This document shows positions 24,852 through 34,190 of a stretch of DNA of 64,000 bases, one piece after another. Every line of letters starts with the position of its first letter. The stretch's first letter is position 1. The translations under genes and the position numbers were made by a program. The notes beneath the pieces are model-generated. The model was not told the origin of the DNA. It did not search any database and saw only the letters and a program-made list of their open reading frames with translations. Source of the DNA: Parapedobacter luteus (lineage in GTDB: Bacteria; Bacteroidota; Bacteroidia; Sphingobacteriales; Sphingobacteriaceae); contig NZ_FUYS01000001.1 in NCBI RefSeq assembly GCF_900168055.1, positions 682,001-746,000 of the forward strand, given 5' to 3'.

Positions 24852-27707
24852 TTGAAACGTAATACATTTTCTTTTTTATTCTCTCGCTTAGCTGCCTTAG
24901 CCTTAATGTCTTATGTGATTGTAGCATGCGCTGTTAATCGGCAGGACGAAGGGGTTAAGTACGACATGATGGAAAACCTTACCGCACGGTATAATATCGT
25001 CTACCATGGCCGTAAAATCATTGCTGACGCCGAACGTGAAAATTTCGCTTCACATCAGGACAACTATCAGCAATTGCTTCCCATCTTCGTGGAGCCTACC
25101 GAGGCTACGGCTGCAGCCAACGGCCAGTTGATGGATTCGGTCATCGGCAAAGCGCTGGATATCATTAATAAGAAAACAAGAAGTAAGTACATTAATGAAG
25201 CCTACCTGCTTACGGGTAAGGCTAACTACTTGAAGGCGAACTACTATAATGCCGTTGAGTTTTTCTCGTATGTAGCACATGCGTTTGCCGACATGCCAGC
25301 GTACCGTCAGGCGGCATTGATAGGAAAGGCCCGTTCGCTGATGCAATTGGGCAATCTCCATGATGCCGGTTTGGTGTTGGATACGGTCTTTTTAGGTTTG
25401 GAGTCGGACAAGCGTTCGCAAGGGCTGGCGTTTGCCACCCAGGCGAAGTATTACCTCCTCACACATGATGAGGAATCGGCGATTACCATGCTGCGTCAGG
25501 CGGTCGAAAATACGCGGCACAAGCCGACCAAGTTGCGTTGGCATTTCCTGTTGGGGCAGTTACTGCAAAAACATGGTTACGCGGATGAAGCGCATCAACA
25601 TTACCGCCGGGTAATAAATAGCAATGCACCTTACGAAATGTCGTTCTATGCGGGGTTGAACAGCGTTTATCTTGCCACCGATGAAAATGCCACCGGTGCT
25701 GACCGTGTAAGGTTGTTGCGGCGCATGCTTCGCGATGACAAAAATGCGGCATTTAAGGATCAAATTTATTATCAGATTGCCGAGGTGTTTTATGCAGACG
25801 GTCACTTAGCAGAAGCCTTGGCCAATTACGAAATGGCGTTGCAGCAGCCGAGCAACAACCGCTATCAAACGGCGCTTACTTACCTGAAGTTGGCTGATCA
25901 TTATTTCAGCGCCGCTGAATACACAACCGCAAAGCACTACTATGACAGCGTGGGTATGTCGTTGCCCGCAGACTTTCCTGATGTAGGCGCGGTTCAGCGT
26001 AAAATCGCCAATCTGGATGATTTGATCACGCAATTGCAAGTGGTGGCACGCCAGGATAGCTTACAGTATCTTGCAGCTTTGGATGACGTAAGGCGCGAAG
26101 CCGTGCTCGATACCATTGTCAGTGACGCATATGCCAGGCAGTTTGCGGCCGAAAGTGAGCCTAAGCATGTCAGCCGCCGGTCGGACCGACGGCCGGCATT
26201 TGATGATATCTTGCCCACGACGATAAGCTACACCGATAATCGGTTTTACTTTAACAACCCGGATGCTATGGGGATGGGGCAGGCGGAATTTAGACGGCGA
26301 TGGGGCATTCGCCAATTGCGTGATAATTGGCGGTTCAGTGATATGCTCGGTCAACCCTCTGCCACTGGAGGCAGTGGCCCTGCGGCTTTCGGTGAAGGCG
26401 CGGCCGCGCTGGCTGACACGGCCGCGCTCGATAGTACCGCATGGGTACAGCAACTCCGTGGGCGTTATATCGAGGCCTTGCCCGATAATGAAGCGAAGCT
26501 GGCGACGTCGCACGGACAAATCCACGATGCATTGCTTCGCATCGGAAACACCTACCGAGACGAACTGCGTGACAATGAGGCGGCAATCAACACCTATGAG
26601 GAGCTGTTAAAACGCTACCCCGACACCGAGGAGGCTGCATTGCTCTACTATAACCTGTATCGGCTTTACACCGATGTCGACGAAGCGCGCGCAGCGTATT
26701 ATAAGGACAGGCTATTGACCGCCTTTCCTGACGCGCTATACAGTCATTTAATCCGGGACCCTTCGTATATGGCCAAGCTTGAGCAACAAAAGCGGGTGCT
26801 GGACCAAGCTTATGAAAACGTATATACCTTATACACGCAACAGCGGTACCCTGACGTCATCGAAGAGGTGACGCGTATACGCCGTCAAAACCCCGAAAGG
26901 CAACAAATTGCAAGTCAATTGGGCTATTTGCAGGCTTTGGCATTGGGACGCACCGCAAGCCTCGATACATTTGAACATGCCTTGCTGCAGCTCGTTGAAG
27001 ATTTTCCGGACGATAGCCTGATCACCCCATTGGTTGCCCAGCATCTTGCTTTTATTGAAGTGAACAGGGATACGCTGGCCGCCCGGCCGTATGCTTTGCA
27101 AGGCGCCGATGAAAACAGGGAGCGGTTTGTAGACGAGCCGACGATGACCTTATGGCCGCAACTGGTCATCAACCACGGTCCCGAGCCGCCAAGGCCACGC
27201 CGGGAGCTGGCCGTGGCTGCCGCCGGGCAAGCAGGGTTAAGCGGACGCAATAGCTTGGGAAACGCGTCCGGTGTTTCCAGGCAACAGCTGGCTAAGACGG
27301 CTGAAGTTGGTGAACTTGGGCCCAATGTCTATCGGGATTTGGAACTGCTTCCGGATTCGGCAACCTACTTTTTTGTTATCAATGTAATGAATGAACGTGT
27401 GAACCTCGCACCATCGAGGTTCGGCATCGGACAGTTTAACCGTACCCGGTATGCGGGCAATGCCATCAGCCACCAGCTTAAGGTTGTAAATGGCGAAAAC
27501 CAATTGGTTTATATCGGTCCGTTTTACCGTTATGACGATGCCAAGCGTTACGAGACCTCGTTATTGCCCTTGTTGCCGGACATTATGAAAATCCCGGCGG
27601 ATATCTATAATACATTTGTCATCACGGAAACATATTTTGGCACGCTATCTGATTTTGATAAGATAGATGATTACCATGCCATTTACCAGGAGCAAATGGA
27701 TAAGTGA
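24852..27707 (+). CDS. Large TPR lipoprotein, PorW/SprE-like (type IX secretion)
   Basis: A 951-residue lipoprotein (signal peptide with IVAC-AVN, Cys26) made of many TPR-like helical pairs, e.g. EAYLLTGKANYLKANYYNAV, AAINTYEELLKRYPDTEEAA and AYENVYTLYTQQRYPDVIEE. A low-complexity stretch lies near 850-890, and the C-terminal 110 residues form a separate domain (YFFVINVMNERVNLAPSRFG onward) typical of PorW/SprE. PorW/SprE supports the type IX secretion system and gliding in Bacteroidetes. The start is TTG 24852, with no nearby ATG that keeps the signal peptide. Assignment is by layout and remembered family features; no other type IX gene is in the window. Confidence 0.75.
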   Translation: MKRNTFSFLFSRLAALALMSYVIVACAVNRQDEGVKYDMMENLTARYNIVYHGRKIIADAERENFASHQDNYQQLLPIFVEPTEATAAANGQLMDSVIGKALDIINKKTRSKYINEAYLLTGKANYLKANYYNAVEFFSYVAHAFADMPAYRQAALIGKARSLMQLGNLHDAGLVLDTVFLGLESDKRSQGLAFATQAKYYLLTHDEESAITMLRQAVENTRHKPTKLRWHFLLGQLLQKHGYADEAHQHYRRVINSNAPYEMSFYAGLNSVYLATDENATGADRVRLLRRMLRDDKNAAFKDQIYYQIAEVFYADGHLAEALANYEMALQQPSNNRYQTALTYLKLADHYFSAAEYTTAKHYYDSVGMSLPADFPDVGAVQRKIANLDDLITQLQVVARQDSLQYLAALDDVRREAVLDTIVSDAYARQFAAESEPKHVSRRSDRRPAFDDILPTTISYTDNRFYFNNPDAMGMGQAEFRRRWGIRQLRDNWRFSDMLGQPSATGGSGPAAFGEGAAALADTAALDSTAWVQQLRGRYIEALPDNEAKLATSHGQIHDALLRIGNTYRDELRDNEAAINTYEELLKRYPDTEEAALLYYNLYRLYTDVDEARAAYYKDRLLTAFPDALYSHLIRDPSYMAKLEQQKRVLDQAYENVYTLYTQQRYPDVIEEVTRIRRQNPERQQIASQLGYLQALALGRTASLDTFEHALLQLVEDFPDDSLITPLVAQHLAFIEVNRDTLAARPYALQGADENRERFVDEPTMTLWPQLVINHGPEPPRPRRELAVAAAGQAGLSGRNSLGNASGVSRQQLAKTAEVGELGPNVYRDLELLPDSATYFFVINVMNERVNLAPSRFGIGQFNRTRYAGNAISHQLKVVNGENQLVYIGPFYRYDDAKRYETSLLPLLPDIMKIPADIYNTFVITETYFGTLSDFDKIDDYHAIYQEQMDK

Positions 27708-27724
27708 ATACGTGAGTAAGTATA

Positions 27725-27759
27725 AACCGCTAACGACTAACTACTCGGTACTTAGTACT
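27725..27759. repeat. Degenerate heptamer repeat, intergenic
   Basis: Five heptamers in phase: AACCGCT, AACGACT, AACTACT, CGGTACT, TAGTACT. They fill most of the gap before the penicillin-binding protein gene. Confidence 0.6.
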
Positions 27760-27767
27760 AAAACATA

Positions 27768-30011
27768 ATGAAGAAACAGACGAAGAAAGCGAATACATTA
27801 ACAAAAGAAGAAATCAGCCGATATACCCGTAATTTCTGGAAAATACTGATAGGTGCTATCTTAATGGGCTTTTTGTTTATTTTCAGTGTGGGCATGGGGC
27901 TTTTTGGAAAGCTGCCAACTTTCCGCGACCTGGAGAATCCGAAAAGCAACCTGGCATCCGAGGTTATTTCGGATGATGGTGTGGTGCTTGGGACTTATTT
28001 TGTGCAAAATCGATCCAATGTACGGTATGACGAATTGTCACCCCACCTGATACAGGCGTTGATAGCAACCGAAGACAAACGTTTCTACCGGCATTCCGGC
28101 ATCGATTACAGGCGTACGTTCACGATTATTTTTTACAATTTGGTAGGCAATCGCCAAGGTGCGAGTACCATCACGCAACAACTGGCGCTTAACTTGTTTT
28201 CGGAAGGCCGTGCACGCAGTACGGGCAAACGCATCATCCAGAAATTTCAAGAATGGATTACAGCCGTGCGCTTGGAGCGTAATTACACCAAGGAAGAAAT
28301 CATTACGATGTATTTCAATACCGTCGATTTCGGCGCTTATAATACGTACGGCATCAAATCGGCAGCACGGACTTATTTTAATACAACCCCGGATAAGCTG
28401 AATGTCCAACAGGCAGCCCTGCTGGTGGGGATGCTCAAGGGACCGGGTATCTATTCGCCCGTGCGGTATCCACAGAATGCCATCAGGCGACGTAATGTGG
28501 TTATCGACAATATGCGGAAAGAAGGCTTCCTCACACGGGAAGAGGCGACGCGCCTCAAAAGTGAACCGCTGATTACCGATATGCGTATATCGAATTACGG
28601 AGAGGGGCTTGCTCCTTATTTCAGGGCTGTCTTGAAGCGTGAAATACAACGGGAATTCAACGAGATGTCAATCACCAAGGCTGACGGTACGCCCTGGGAT
28701 CTGGATCGGGACGGGCTCAAAATCTATACAACCATCAATTCCAAGATGCAGCTTTACGCTGAGGAAGCCCAGCAAGAATGGATGAAAACCATCCAGGCAA
28801 ATTTCGACAGGCAATGGCGGAACCGCGACCCGTTTCAGGGCGACAAAGCTAAATTGCTTGAAACCGGCATGCGGCGTTCAGACCGTTACCGGGTGTTGAA
28901 GCAAGCCGGTAAGTCGGATGAAGAGATAAAAAAGGATTTCAATACGCCAGTGCCGATGACCATCTTTACGTGGGAAGGAAACAGGGATACAACCATGACA
29001 CCCATGGATTCTATCCGCTACAATAAGCTGATCCTTAGAAATGCCTTCATGTCTATGGAGCCGCAGACAGGCTATGTACGCGCCTGGGTGGGGGGGATCA
29101 ATTTCGAACACTACAAATATGACCAGGTCAAGATGGGTACCCGGCAGGTGGGTTCTACGGCCAAACCATTTACCTATGCGGTAGCCATCGATAATGGGTT
29201 CTCGCCGTGCTTCCAGGTACCAAACGTACCGTTGACTATCGGTACCGGGCAATATGCGTGGACGCCGCGTGGCGAATCGGTGGGAAGTCCCATCACATTG
29301 CGCGGGGCATTGGCCCATTCGCAAAACTTTGCTACGGCCTACATGATCAACGAAGTAGGTGCCAGGCCGGTTGCTACACTGACCAAACGGATGGGCATTA
29401 CCTCCGAAGTGCCGGAATACCCGTCCATCGCGCTTGGGGCTTATGAGGCGTCTGTATACGATATGGTGGGTGCCTATTCTTCGTTCGTAAACCAAGGCGT
29501 ATGGGTGGAACCCACCTATATCCTGCGCATTGAAGACAAAAACGGCATGCCGATTTATGAGAAAGCTCCCCGGGTAACCAAGGTGCTCAACAGCGAAAGC
29601 GCTTACATTATGGTGGATATGCTAAAGAGTGTCGTGGATGACGGTTCGGGAAGACGCCTGCGTTTCCGCTATAATTTTACCAACCCTATAGGCGGGAAAA
29701 CCGGTACGACCAATGACAATGCGGACGCCTGGTTTATCGGCATCACGCCGGAACTGGTGAGCGGCGTATGGACAGGAGCCGAAGATCGTGGCATCAGTTT
29801 CTATTCGATGACTGAAGGGCAGGGGGCGCAAGCCGCATTGCCGGTCTTTGCCATTTATATGCAAAAAGTCTATGCCGATACCTCGCTGCATTATTCCAAA
29901 GGTGACTTCCCCTTGCCGGATGGCGGGCTCACGCGCGAACTGGATTGCAGTAAATACCGCCAGTTTTTCGGGGAAGAGGAAGAGAAGCTGGATGATCGAT
30001 TGGGATTCTGA
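27768..30011 (+). CDS. Penicillin-binding protein 1A (bifunctional transglycosylase/transpeptidase)
   Basis: A 747-residue class A PBP that polymerises and cross-links peptidoglycan. One membrane anchor (about 25-46). The GT51 transglycosylase domain (about 60-240) has catalytic Glu102 in ATEDKRFYRH and the GASTITQQLALNLF segment. The transpeptidase domain (about 400-700) has Ser463 in GSTAK, the SQN triad in LAHSQNF and KTG at 644-646. All catalytic motifs are intact and the length is normal. Related genomes carry it among cell-envelope genes, as here (M23, bactofilin, PorW-like). A 60-nt gap with heptamer repeats separates it from the TPR gene. Confidence 0.96.
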   Translation: MKKQTKKANTLTKEEISRYTRNFWKILIGAILMGFLFIFSVGMGLFGKLPTFRDLENPKSNLASEVISDDGVVLGTYFVQNRSNVRYDELSPHLIQALIATEDKRFYRHSGIDYRRTFTIIFYNLVGNRQGASTITQQLALNLFSEGRARSTGKRIIQKFQEWITAVRLERNYTKEEIITMYFNTVDFGAYNTYGIKSAARTYFNTTPDKLNVQQAALLVGMLKGPGIYSPVRYPQNAIRRRNVVIDNMRKEGFLTREEATRLKSEPLITDMRISNYGEGLAPYFRAVLKREIQREFNEMSITKADGTPWDLDRDGLKIYTTINSKMQLYAEEAQQEWMKTIQANFDRQWRNRDPFQGDKAKLLETGMRRSDRYRVLKQAGKSDEEIKKDFNTPVPMTIFTWEGNRDTTMTPMDSIRYNKLILRNAFMSMEPQTGYVRAWVGGINFEHYKYDQVKMGTRQVGSTAKPFTYAVAIDNGFSPCFQVPNVPLTIGTGQYAWTPRGESVGSPITLRGALAHSQNFATAYMINEVGARPVATLTKRMGITSEVPEYPSIALGAYEASVYDMVGAYSSFVNQGVWVEPTYILRIEDKNGMPIYEKAPRVTKVLNSESAYIMVDMLKSVVDDGSGRRLRFRYNFTNPIGGKTGTTNDNADAWFIGITPELVSGVWTGAEDRGISFYSMTEGQGAQAALPVFAIYMQKVYADTSLHYSKGDFPLPDGGLTRELDCSKYRQFFGEEEEKLDDRLGF

Positions 30012-30026
30012 GTTGGTTCAGTTTTA

Positions 30027-30047
30027 GGCTATAAGCTATAAGCTTAC
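30027..30047. repeat. Short heptamer repeat, intergenic
   Basis: Three heptamers in phase: GGCTATA, AGCTATA, AGCTTAC, in the gap between the PBP1A and uvrC genes. Period as in the other two repeats, but with a different unit. Confidence 0.5.
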
Positions 30048-30078
30048 GCTGAGGCCTTCCGCCTGCTGCTTATTCGAT

Positions 30079-31881
30079 ATGACTAAATTTGACTACCGTA
30101 AGGCGCTTGAAGAGATACCGCATCGGCCGGGTGTTTACCAATATTGGGACGCTAACGGCGAACTTATCTATATCGGTAAGGCGAAGGACCTCAAAAACCG
30201 GGTCAGCTCTTATTTTGTAAAGACCAACCTGCTCAACGGCAAAACCCGTGTGCTGGTGCGCAAGATCAATCGCATCACCTTTACCATCGTGGATACCGAA
30301 ATCGATGCATGGCTGCTTGAAAACAGCTTGATAAAAAAGCATCAACCCCGGTACAACGTCATGCTCAAAGATGACAAGACATACCCCTGGATTGTCATAA
30401 AAAATGAACGCTTTCCGCGTGTTTTCCCGACACGGAAATACATCAAGGATGGGTCAAGGTATTTCGGTCCTTATGCGTCGGTGGGCATGATGCACGCTAT
30501 CATGGACACCATCCGCGAGTTGTTTCCACTGCGCACGTGCAACCTCGCCCTTACCGAGGACAACATCAGTAAAGGTAAGTTCAAAGTATGTCTGGAATAT
30601 CAAATCGGCAATTGTAAAGGGCCCTGCGAAGGTTATCAAACAGAGGAAGATTACGAACAAAACCTCAACGATATCCGCGATATCCTGAATGGCAAAATCG
30701 GCGTAGTTATCCGGCGGCTGAAAGACCAACTGGATGGCGCCGTCGCGGAGCTGAATTTTGAGTACGCGCACCAGCTGAAAAGCAAACTTGACCTGCTGGA
30801 TCGTTACCAAAGCAAATCTACGGTGGTCAATTCCTCCATCACCAATGTGGATGTGTTCAGCATTGCGTCCGATCAAAGCCATGCGTTTGTCAATTACCTT
30901 AAGGTAATGAACGGTGTGATTATCCAGACTCAGACGGTGGAACTTAGGAAAAGACTTGACGAAACCGATGCTGAGCTGCTCAGCCTGGCTATCCCTGAAA
31001 TCCGGAGCCGTTTCAACAGTACCTCGAAGGAAATTATCGTCCCCTTTGCGATTGGTATCAAGGCGGAAGATCTTAAATTCACGATACCCAAGTTGGGCGA
31101 AAAGCGAAGCCTGTTGGATCTGTCCTTGAAGAATGCGCTTTATTTCAAAAAGGAACGGTTGGATCAATATGAGAAGCTGAATCCGGAGCTGAAGGTTGAG
31201 CGTATCCTTACCCAAATGCAAAAAGACCTTCGGATGAATGTACTGCCACGGCATATCGAATGCTTCGATAACTCCAATTTCCAGGGTAAGTATCCGGTAT
31301 CGGCCGTCGTGGTATTCAAAGATGCCAAGCCATCAAAAAAGGACTATCGGCATTTTAACGTCAAGACGGTTGAGGGCCCTAATGATTTCGCCACCATGGA
31401 AGAGGCGGTACATCGGCGATACCGCCGGCTGCTGGACGAAGGGCAGACCCTCCCACAGCTTATCGTTATAGACGGCGGCAAGGGCCAGCTTTCCGCTGCA
31501 TTGAAAAGCCTCAAGCTGCTGGGAATCGATAAACAGGTCACCATTATTGGTATCGCCAAACGGCTTGAAGAGCTGTATTATCCCGGCGACCAGTATCCAT
31601 TGTATTTGGACAAAAAGTCAGAAACGTTGAAGGTCATCCAGCACTTGCGGGACGAAGCGCACCGCTTCGGTATCACGTTCCATCGGAAGCAACGCAGCCT
31701 GAAAACCTTCCGTACGGAACTGGAAAATATACCGGGTATCGGCAAGACCTCAGCTGAGAAATTGCTTAAGACGTTTAAGTCGGTCAAGAAAATACGTGAA
31801 GCGGGAGACGACCAACTGCGCGCCGTACTTTCTGAAAAACAAATCCGGGCAGTCCGCGACTATTTTAGTCACGTATCCTAA
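30079..31881 (+). CDS. uvrC: Excinuclease ABC subunit C
   Basis: A 600-residue UvrC, the nuclease that makes both incisions in nucleotide excision repair. Domains in order: GIY-YIG nuclease (about 12-95; PGVYQYWDANGELIYIGKAK), Cys-rich element (TCNLALT...CLEYQIGNCKGPC), UvrB-binding UVR motif (about 205-240), RNase H-like nuclease (about 380-540; ECFDNSNFQGKYPV and VIDGGKGQL) and C-terminal helix-hairpin-helix (IPGIGKTSAEKLL). Complete and of normal length. No uvrA or uvrB in the window. Confidence 0.97.
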   Translation: MTKFDYRKALEEIPHRPGVYQYWDANGELIYIGKAKDLKNRVSSYFVKTNLLNGKTRVLVRKINRITFTIVDTEIDAWLLENSLIKKHQPRYNVMLKDDKTYPWIVIKNERFPRVFPTRKYIKDGSRYFGPYASVGMMHAIMDTIRELFPLRTCNLALTEDNISKGKFKVCLEYQIGNCKGPCEGYQTEEDYEQNLNDIRDILNGKIGVVIRRLKDQLDGAVAELNFEYAHQLKSKLDLLDRYQSKSTVVNSSITNVDVFSIASDQSHAFVNYLKVMNGVIIQTQTVELRKRLDETDAELLSLAIPEIRSRFNSTSKEIIVPFAIGIKAEDLKFTIPKLGEKRSLLDLSLKNALYFKKERLDQYEKLNPELKVERILTQMQKDLRMNVLPRHIECFDNSNFQGKYPVSAVVVFKDAKPSKKDYRHFNVKTVEGPNDFATMEEAVHRRYRRLLDEGQTLPQLIVIDGGKGQLSAALKSLKLLGIDKQVTIIGIAKRLEELYYPGDQYPLYLDKKSETLKVIQHLRDEAHRFGITFHRKQRSLKTFRTELENIPGIGKTSAEKLLKTFKSVKKIREAGDDQLRAVLSEKQIRAVRDYFSHVS

Positions 31882-31972
31882 AGTGGACAATATCCTTTTT
31901 ATTCGTGTTGATTTCGGGTTGTTGCAGGAAAGGTACGTTTTTTGCCTTTAAGATCGATGAACTCAGGGAACT

Positions 31973-32164
31973 ATGAATATGAAAACGATTCGCATCACAT
32001 TGTTAGCGGTTATAATCGCAATGACGACATCATATGTCACACACCGGACAGCGGGCAAGAGCGGTAAGGTGCCGCCAGGCCAGGCCAAGAAAATCACGGG
32101 AAAGAAATCTGCCCGTGACCATGCCCCCGGTCAGCAGAAAAAAGCGCTTTTGTTTACTTTTTGA
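31973..32164 (+). CDS. Small exported PPGQAKK-motif protein
   Basis: A 63-residue protein with an N-terminal hydrophobic segment (about 5-22) and a basic tail whose VPPGQAKKITGKKSARDHAP and PGQQKK segments recur in small Bacteroidetes proteins that I recall only as hypothetical or loosely named quinol-oxidase-like. The motif makes it a real gene despite its size. Whether the hydrophobic part is a signal peptide or an anchor is unclear. Function unknown. Confidence 0.65.
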   Translation: MNMKTIRITLLAVIIAMTTSYVTHRTAGKSGKVPPGQAKKITGKKSARDHAPGQQKKALLFTF

Positions 32165-32219
32165 AGTAAGGGAACGGCTGGGACATCATTTTATTTTGTA
32201 AGCAGGTGAAGCGATGGAA

Positions 32220-33707
32220 TTAGGAAAAGCCTCCCCTGTTCCCGATTGCCAGCGGAATCATCCGGATTAGCTTTCCCGCGGGTACAACCGCCATGCCATT
32301 GGCGGCTAATTGGTCTCCTGCGGTGCCATGCAGGTAACAGGCCAGTATTGCGGCTTCCTGTGGTGGGTAACCCTGCGCCAAGAATGACGTCAGCATACCT
32401 GTAAGTACATCACCCATGCCGCCACTGGCCATTGCCGGGTTACCGGTGGGGTTTATGTATACGCTGCCATCGGGCATCACGATAAACGTATAGCGGTTTT
32501 TCAATACCAGGACAATATGCCGTGCTTCAGCCTGTTCCCTTGCCGTGCGCAGCCGATCCCACCATGAACTGTGTGTGCCAAACAAGCGGTCAAATTCCTT
32601 CATATGTGGCGTGAGGATGCACGGTGTAGGTAATTTCTCCATCAACGACGGTTCTCGTGCCAGTAAGGTAATCGCATCAGCATCGATCACCATCGGTTTT
32701 GCGCTGTAGCCCAGGCATGCCGTAAGGAGTTTCTCCCGCTGCCCCAACCCCGGTCCAATACCTACTGCGTCAAATGTGCCCCATATTTCAGCCAGATCTT
32801 CTTCAGGACAGTACATTACTTCCGGATGACAGGTGTTCAGGGCTGCAAGTCCTGCCGGCGGAATACAAGCCGAGGTAAGGCCGGCACCGCTATATACGCT
32901 TGCTCCGCAGCAGAGCAGGGCGGCGCCCATGGTCCGGGTATTCCCGGCGATCAGCAACGCATGTCCGTATGTGCCTTTGTGGCTGAATGGTAGGCGGTTG
33001 CGGTAGATGCGCTGGATGTCGTCTCTGGTGATCAACCGGAAATCGGTGGGTAAGCGTTCGATGTACGACTCATCAAGGCCGATGTCTACCACGTGGAAAC
33101 GTTCGATGGCCTTGGCTGATTCGGGGAAGAAAAAGCTCAGCTTGGGCCGTTGAAATGAAATAACGTCATGGGCGTACAGGGCATACTCCGTATCGGGGAT
33201 GATGCCATCAGCTCTTAGCCCGGTCGGAACATCTACCGCAACCTTACGGCCCGGTACACCATTGATGTGTTTTACCAATCGCAGCCAATCACCGGTGAGC
33301 GGCTTATTCAGACCAGAGCCCAGCAAGGCGTCGATGATGACCGTTTGGTCAATATCCGGTAGCTTATCGCCGGGAAAAAATTCCGTTATCCGGATGGGCG
33401 TATTATGCAAGCGGGCGAAGTTTGCCGTAAAATCGTCGCGCTCACTATTGGCAAACCGTACGACCCACACGGTGATGGCATCGTATCCATGTGCTTGCAG
33501 GAGACGTGCAATCGCCAACCCGTCGCCACCGTTGTTGCCGGTACCGCAGCAGATCAGTATGCTCGTATTGCTGTCGGGATACAGCGGTATGAATGCCGTT
33601 ACAAAAGCATTTGCAGCTCTTTCCATGAGGTCGACCGAAGCGATGGGCTCCGTTTCAATGGTATGCCGGTCGGCATCCTTTGTTTGCGCGGCGGTAATGA
33701 TGTTCAT
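32220..33707 (-). CDS. nnr: Bifunctional NAD(P)H-hydrate epimerase / ADP-dependent NAD(P)H-hydrate dehydratase
   Basis: About 495 residues. The N-terminal YjeF_N epimerase domain (about 1-215) has CCGTGNNGGDGLAIARLL and DALLGSGLNKPLTG. The C-terminal ribokinase-like dehydratase domain (about 225-490) has GTYGHALLIAGNTRTMGAA and the ATP/catalytic NPTGNPAMASGGMGDVLTGM segment. Together they repair damaged NAD(P)H hydrates in the cytoplasm. The ATG at 33707 (MNIITAAQTK) is chosen over an upstream TTG because it matches usual family starts. Stand-alone gene, divergent from the DUF59 gene. Confidence 0.95.
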   Translation of the reverse strand: MNIITAAQTKDADRHTIETEPIASVDLMERAANAFVTAFIPLYPDSNTSILICCGTGNNGGDGLAIARLLQAHGYDAITVWVVRFANSERDDFTANFARLHNTPIRITEFFPGDKLPDIDQTVIIDALLGSGLNKPLTGDWLRLVKHINGVPGRKVAVDVPTGLRADGIIPDTEYALYAHDVISFQRPKLSFFFPESAKAIERFHVVDIGLDESYIERLPTDFRLITRDDIQRIYRNRLPFSHKGTYGHALLIAGNTRTMGAALLCCGASVYSGAGLTSACIPPAGLAALNTCHPEVMYCPEEDLAEIWGTFDAVGIGPGLGQREKLLTACLGYSAKPMVIDADAITLLAREPSLMEKLPTPCILTPHMKEFDRLFGTHSSWWDRLRTAREQAEARHIVLVLKNRYTFIVMPDGSVYINPTGNPAMASGGMGDVLTGMLTSFLAQGYPPQEAAILACYLHGTAGDQLAANGMAVVPAGKLIRMIPLAIGNRGGFS

Positions 33708-33776
33708 TTTTCTCAATATCGTTAGCTAAAGGTACGGCTTTGTGAATGCAATGTCAAGATGTAGGATCAACTGGTC

Positions 33777-33804
33777 TTGGTGCCAGAAAAATACATTACC
33801 TTTG
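33777..33804 (+). promoter_or_regulatory. Promoter of the DUF59 gene
   Basis: TTG (33777-33779), 17 bases, then TACCTTTG (33797-33804), a full match to TAnnTTTG. Predicted start of transcription near 33811, which fits translation from ATG 33829 and excludes the longer reading frame that opens at 33742. Confidence 0.65.
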
Positions 33805-33828
33805 TATGGTACCCGTGAAGTAAAAACG

Positions 33829-34149
33829 ATGATTATCAATGATCCATTGAATCTTGCACCGGCCATTACGGCGGAGTTGGAGACTGTATTCGATCCAGAA
33901 ATACCGGTTAATATTGTCGAATTGGGCTTGGTATACGAAATCATCACGAAAGAAGATGGTTCGGCTAAAGTGATTATGACGCTTACGGCACCGGGCTGCC
34001 CTGTCGCAGGCAACATTATCGATGAAGTTCAGCGCAAAGTGGAAGGGGTGGAAGGGGTAAGCAGGGCGTTGGTAGAACTCACCTTTGACCCGCCGTGGGA
34101 CAAAAGCATGATGAGCGAGGTCGCCCGGTTGGAACTCGGCTTCATGTAG
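33829..34149 (+). CDS. DUF59/MIP18 family Fe-S cluster assembly protein (SufT/PaaD-like)
   Basis: A 106-residue cytoplasmic DUF59 protein: VFDPEIPVNIVELGLVYEI, the conserved reactive Cys in TLTAPGCPVAG, and the C-terminal FDPPWDKSMMSEVARLELG. Such proteins help load Fe-S clusters into target proteins. The open frame extends upstream to 33742, but the promoter elements at 33777-33804 and the family start argue for ATG 33829. Bacteroidetes usually keep this gene near suf genes; none is visible here. Confidence 0.9.
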   Translation: MIINDPLNLAPAITAELETVFDPEIPVNIVELGLVYEIITKEDGSAKVIMTLTAPGCPVAGNIIDEVQRKVEGVEGVSRALVELTFDPPWDKSMMSEVARLELGFM

Positions 34150-34165
34150 CCGGTTTCACCGCCCT

Positions 34166-34190
34166 AATAGCCACCTCCGCTGCGGTTATT
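34166..34190. terminator. Weak hairpin between convergent genes
   Basis: AATAGCC pairs with GGTTATT (one G-T) around an 11-base loop in the 36-nt gap between the DUF59 gene and the lipoprotein gene, including the stop codon of the latter. No T-tract. Confidence 0.3.

Noticed and set aside
33742-33828. N-terminal extension of the DUF59 gene
   Set aside because: The stretch contains the promoter elements and has no family similarity; translation should start at 33829.
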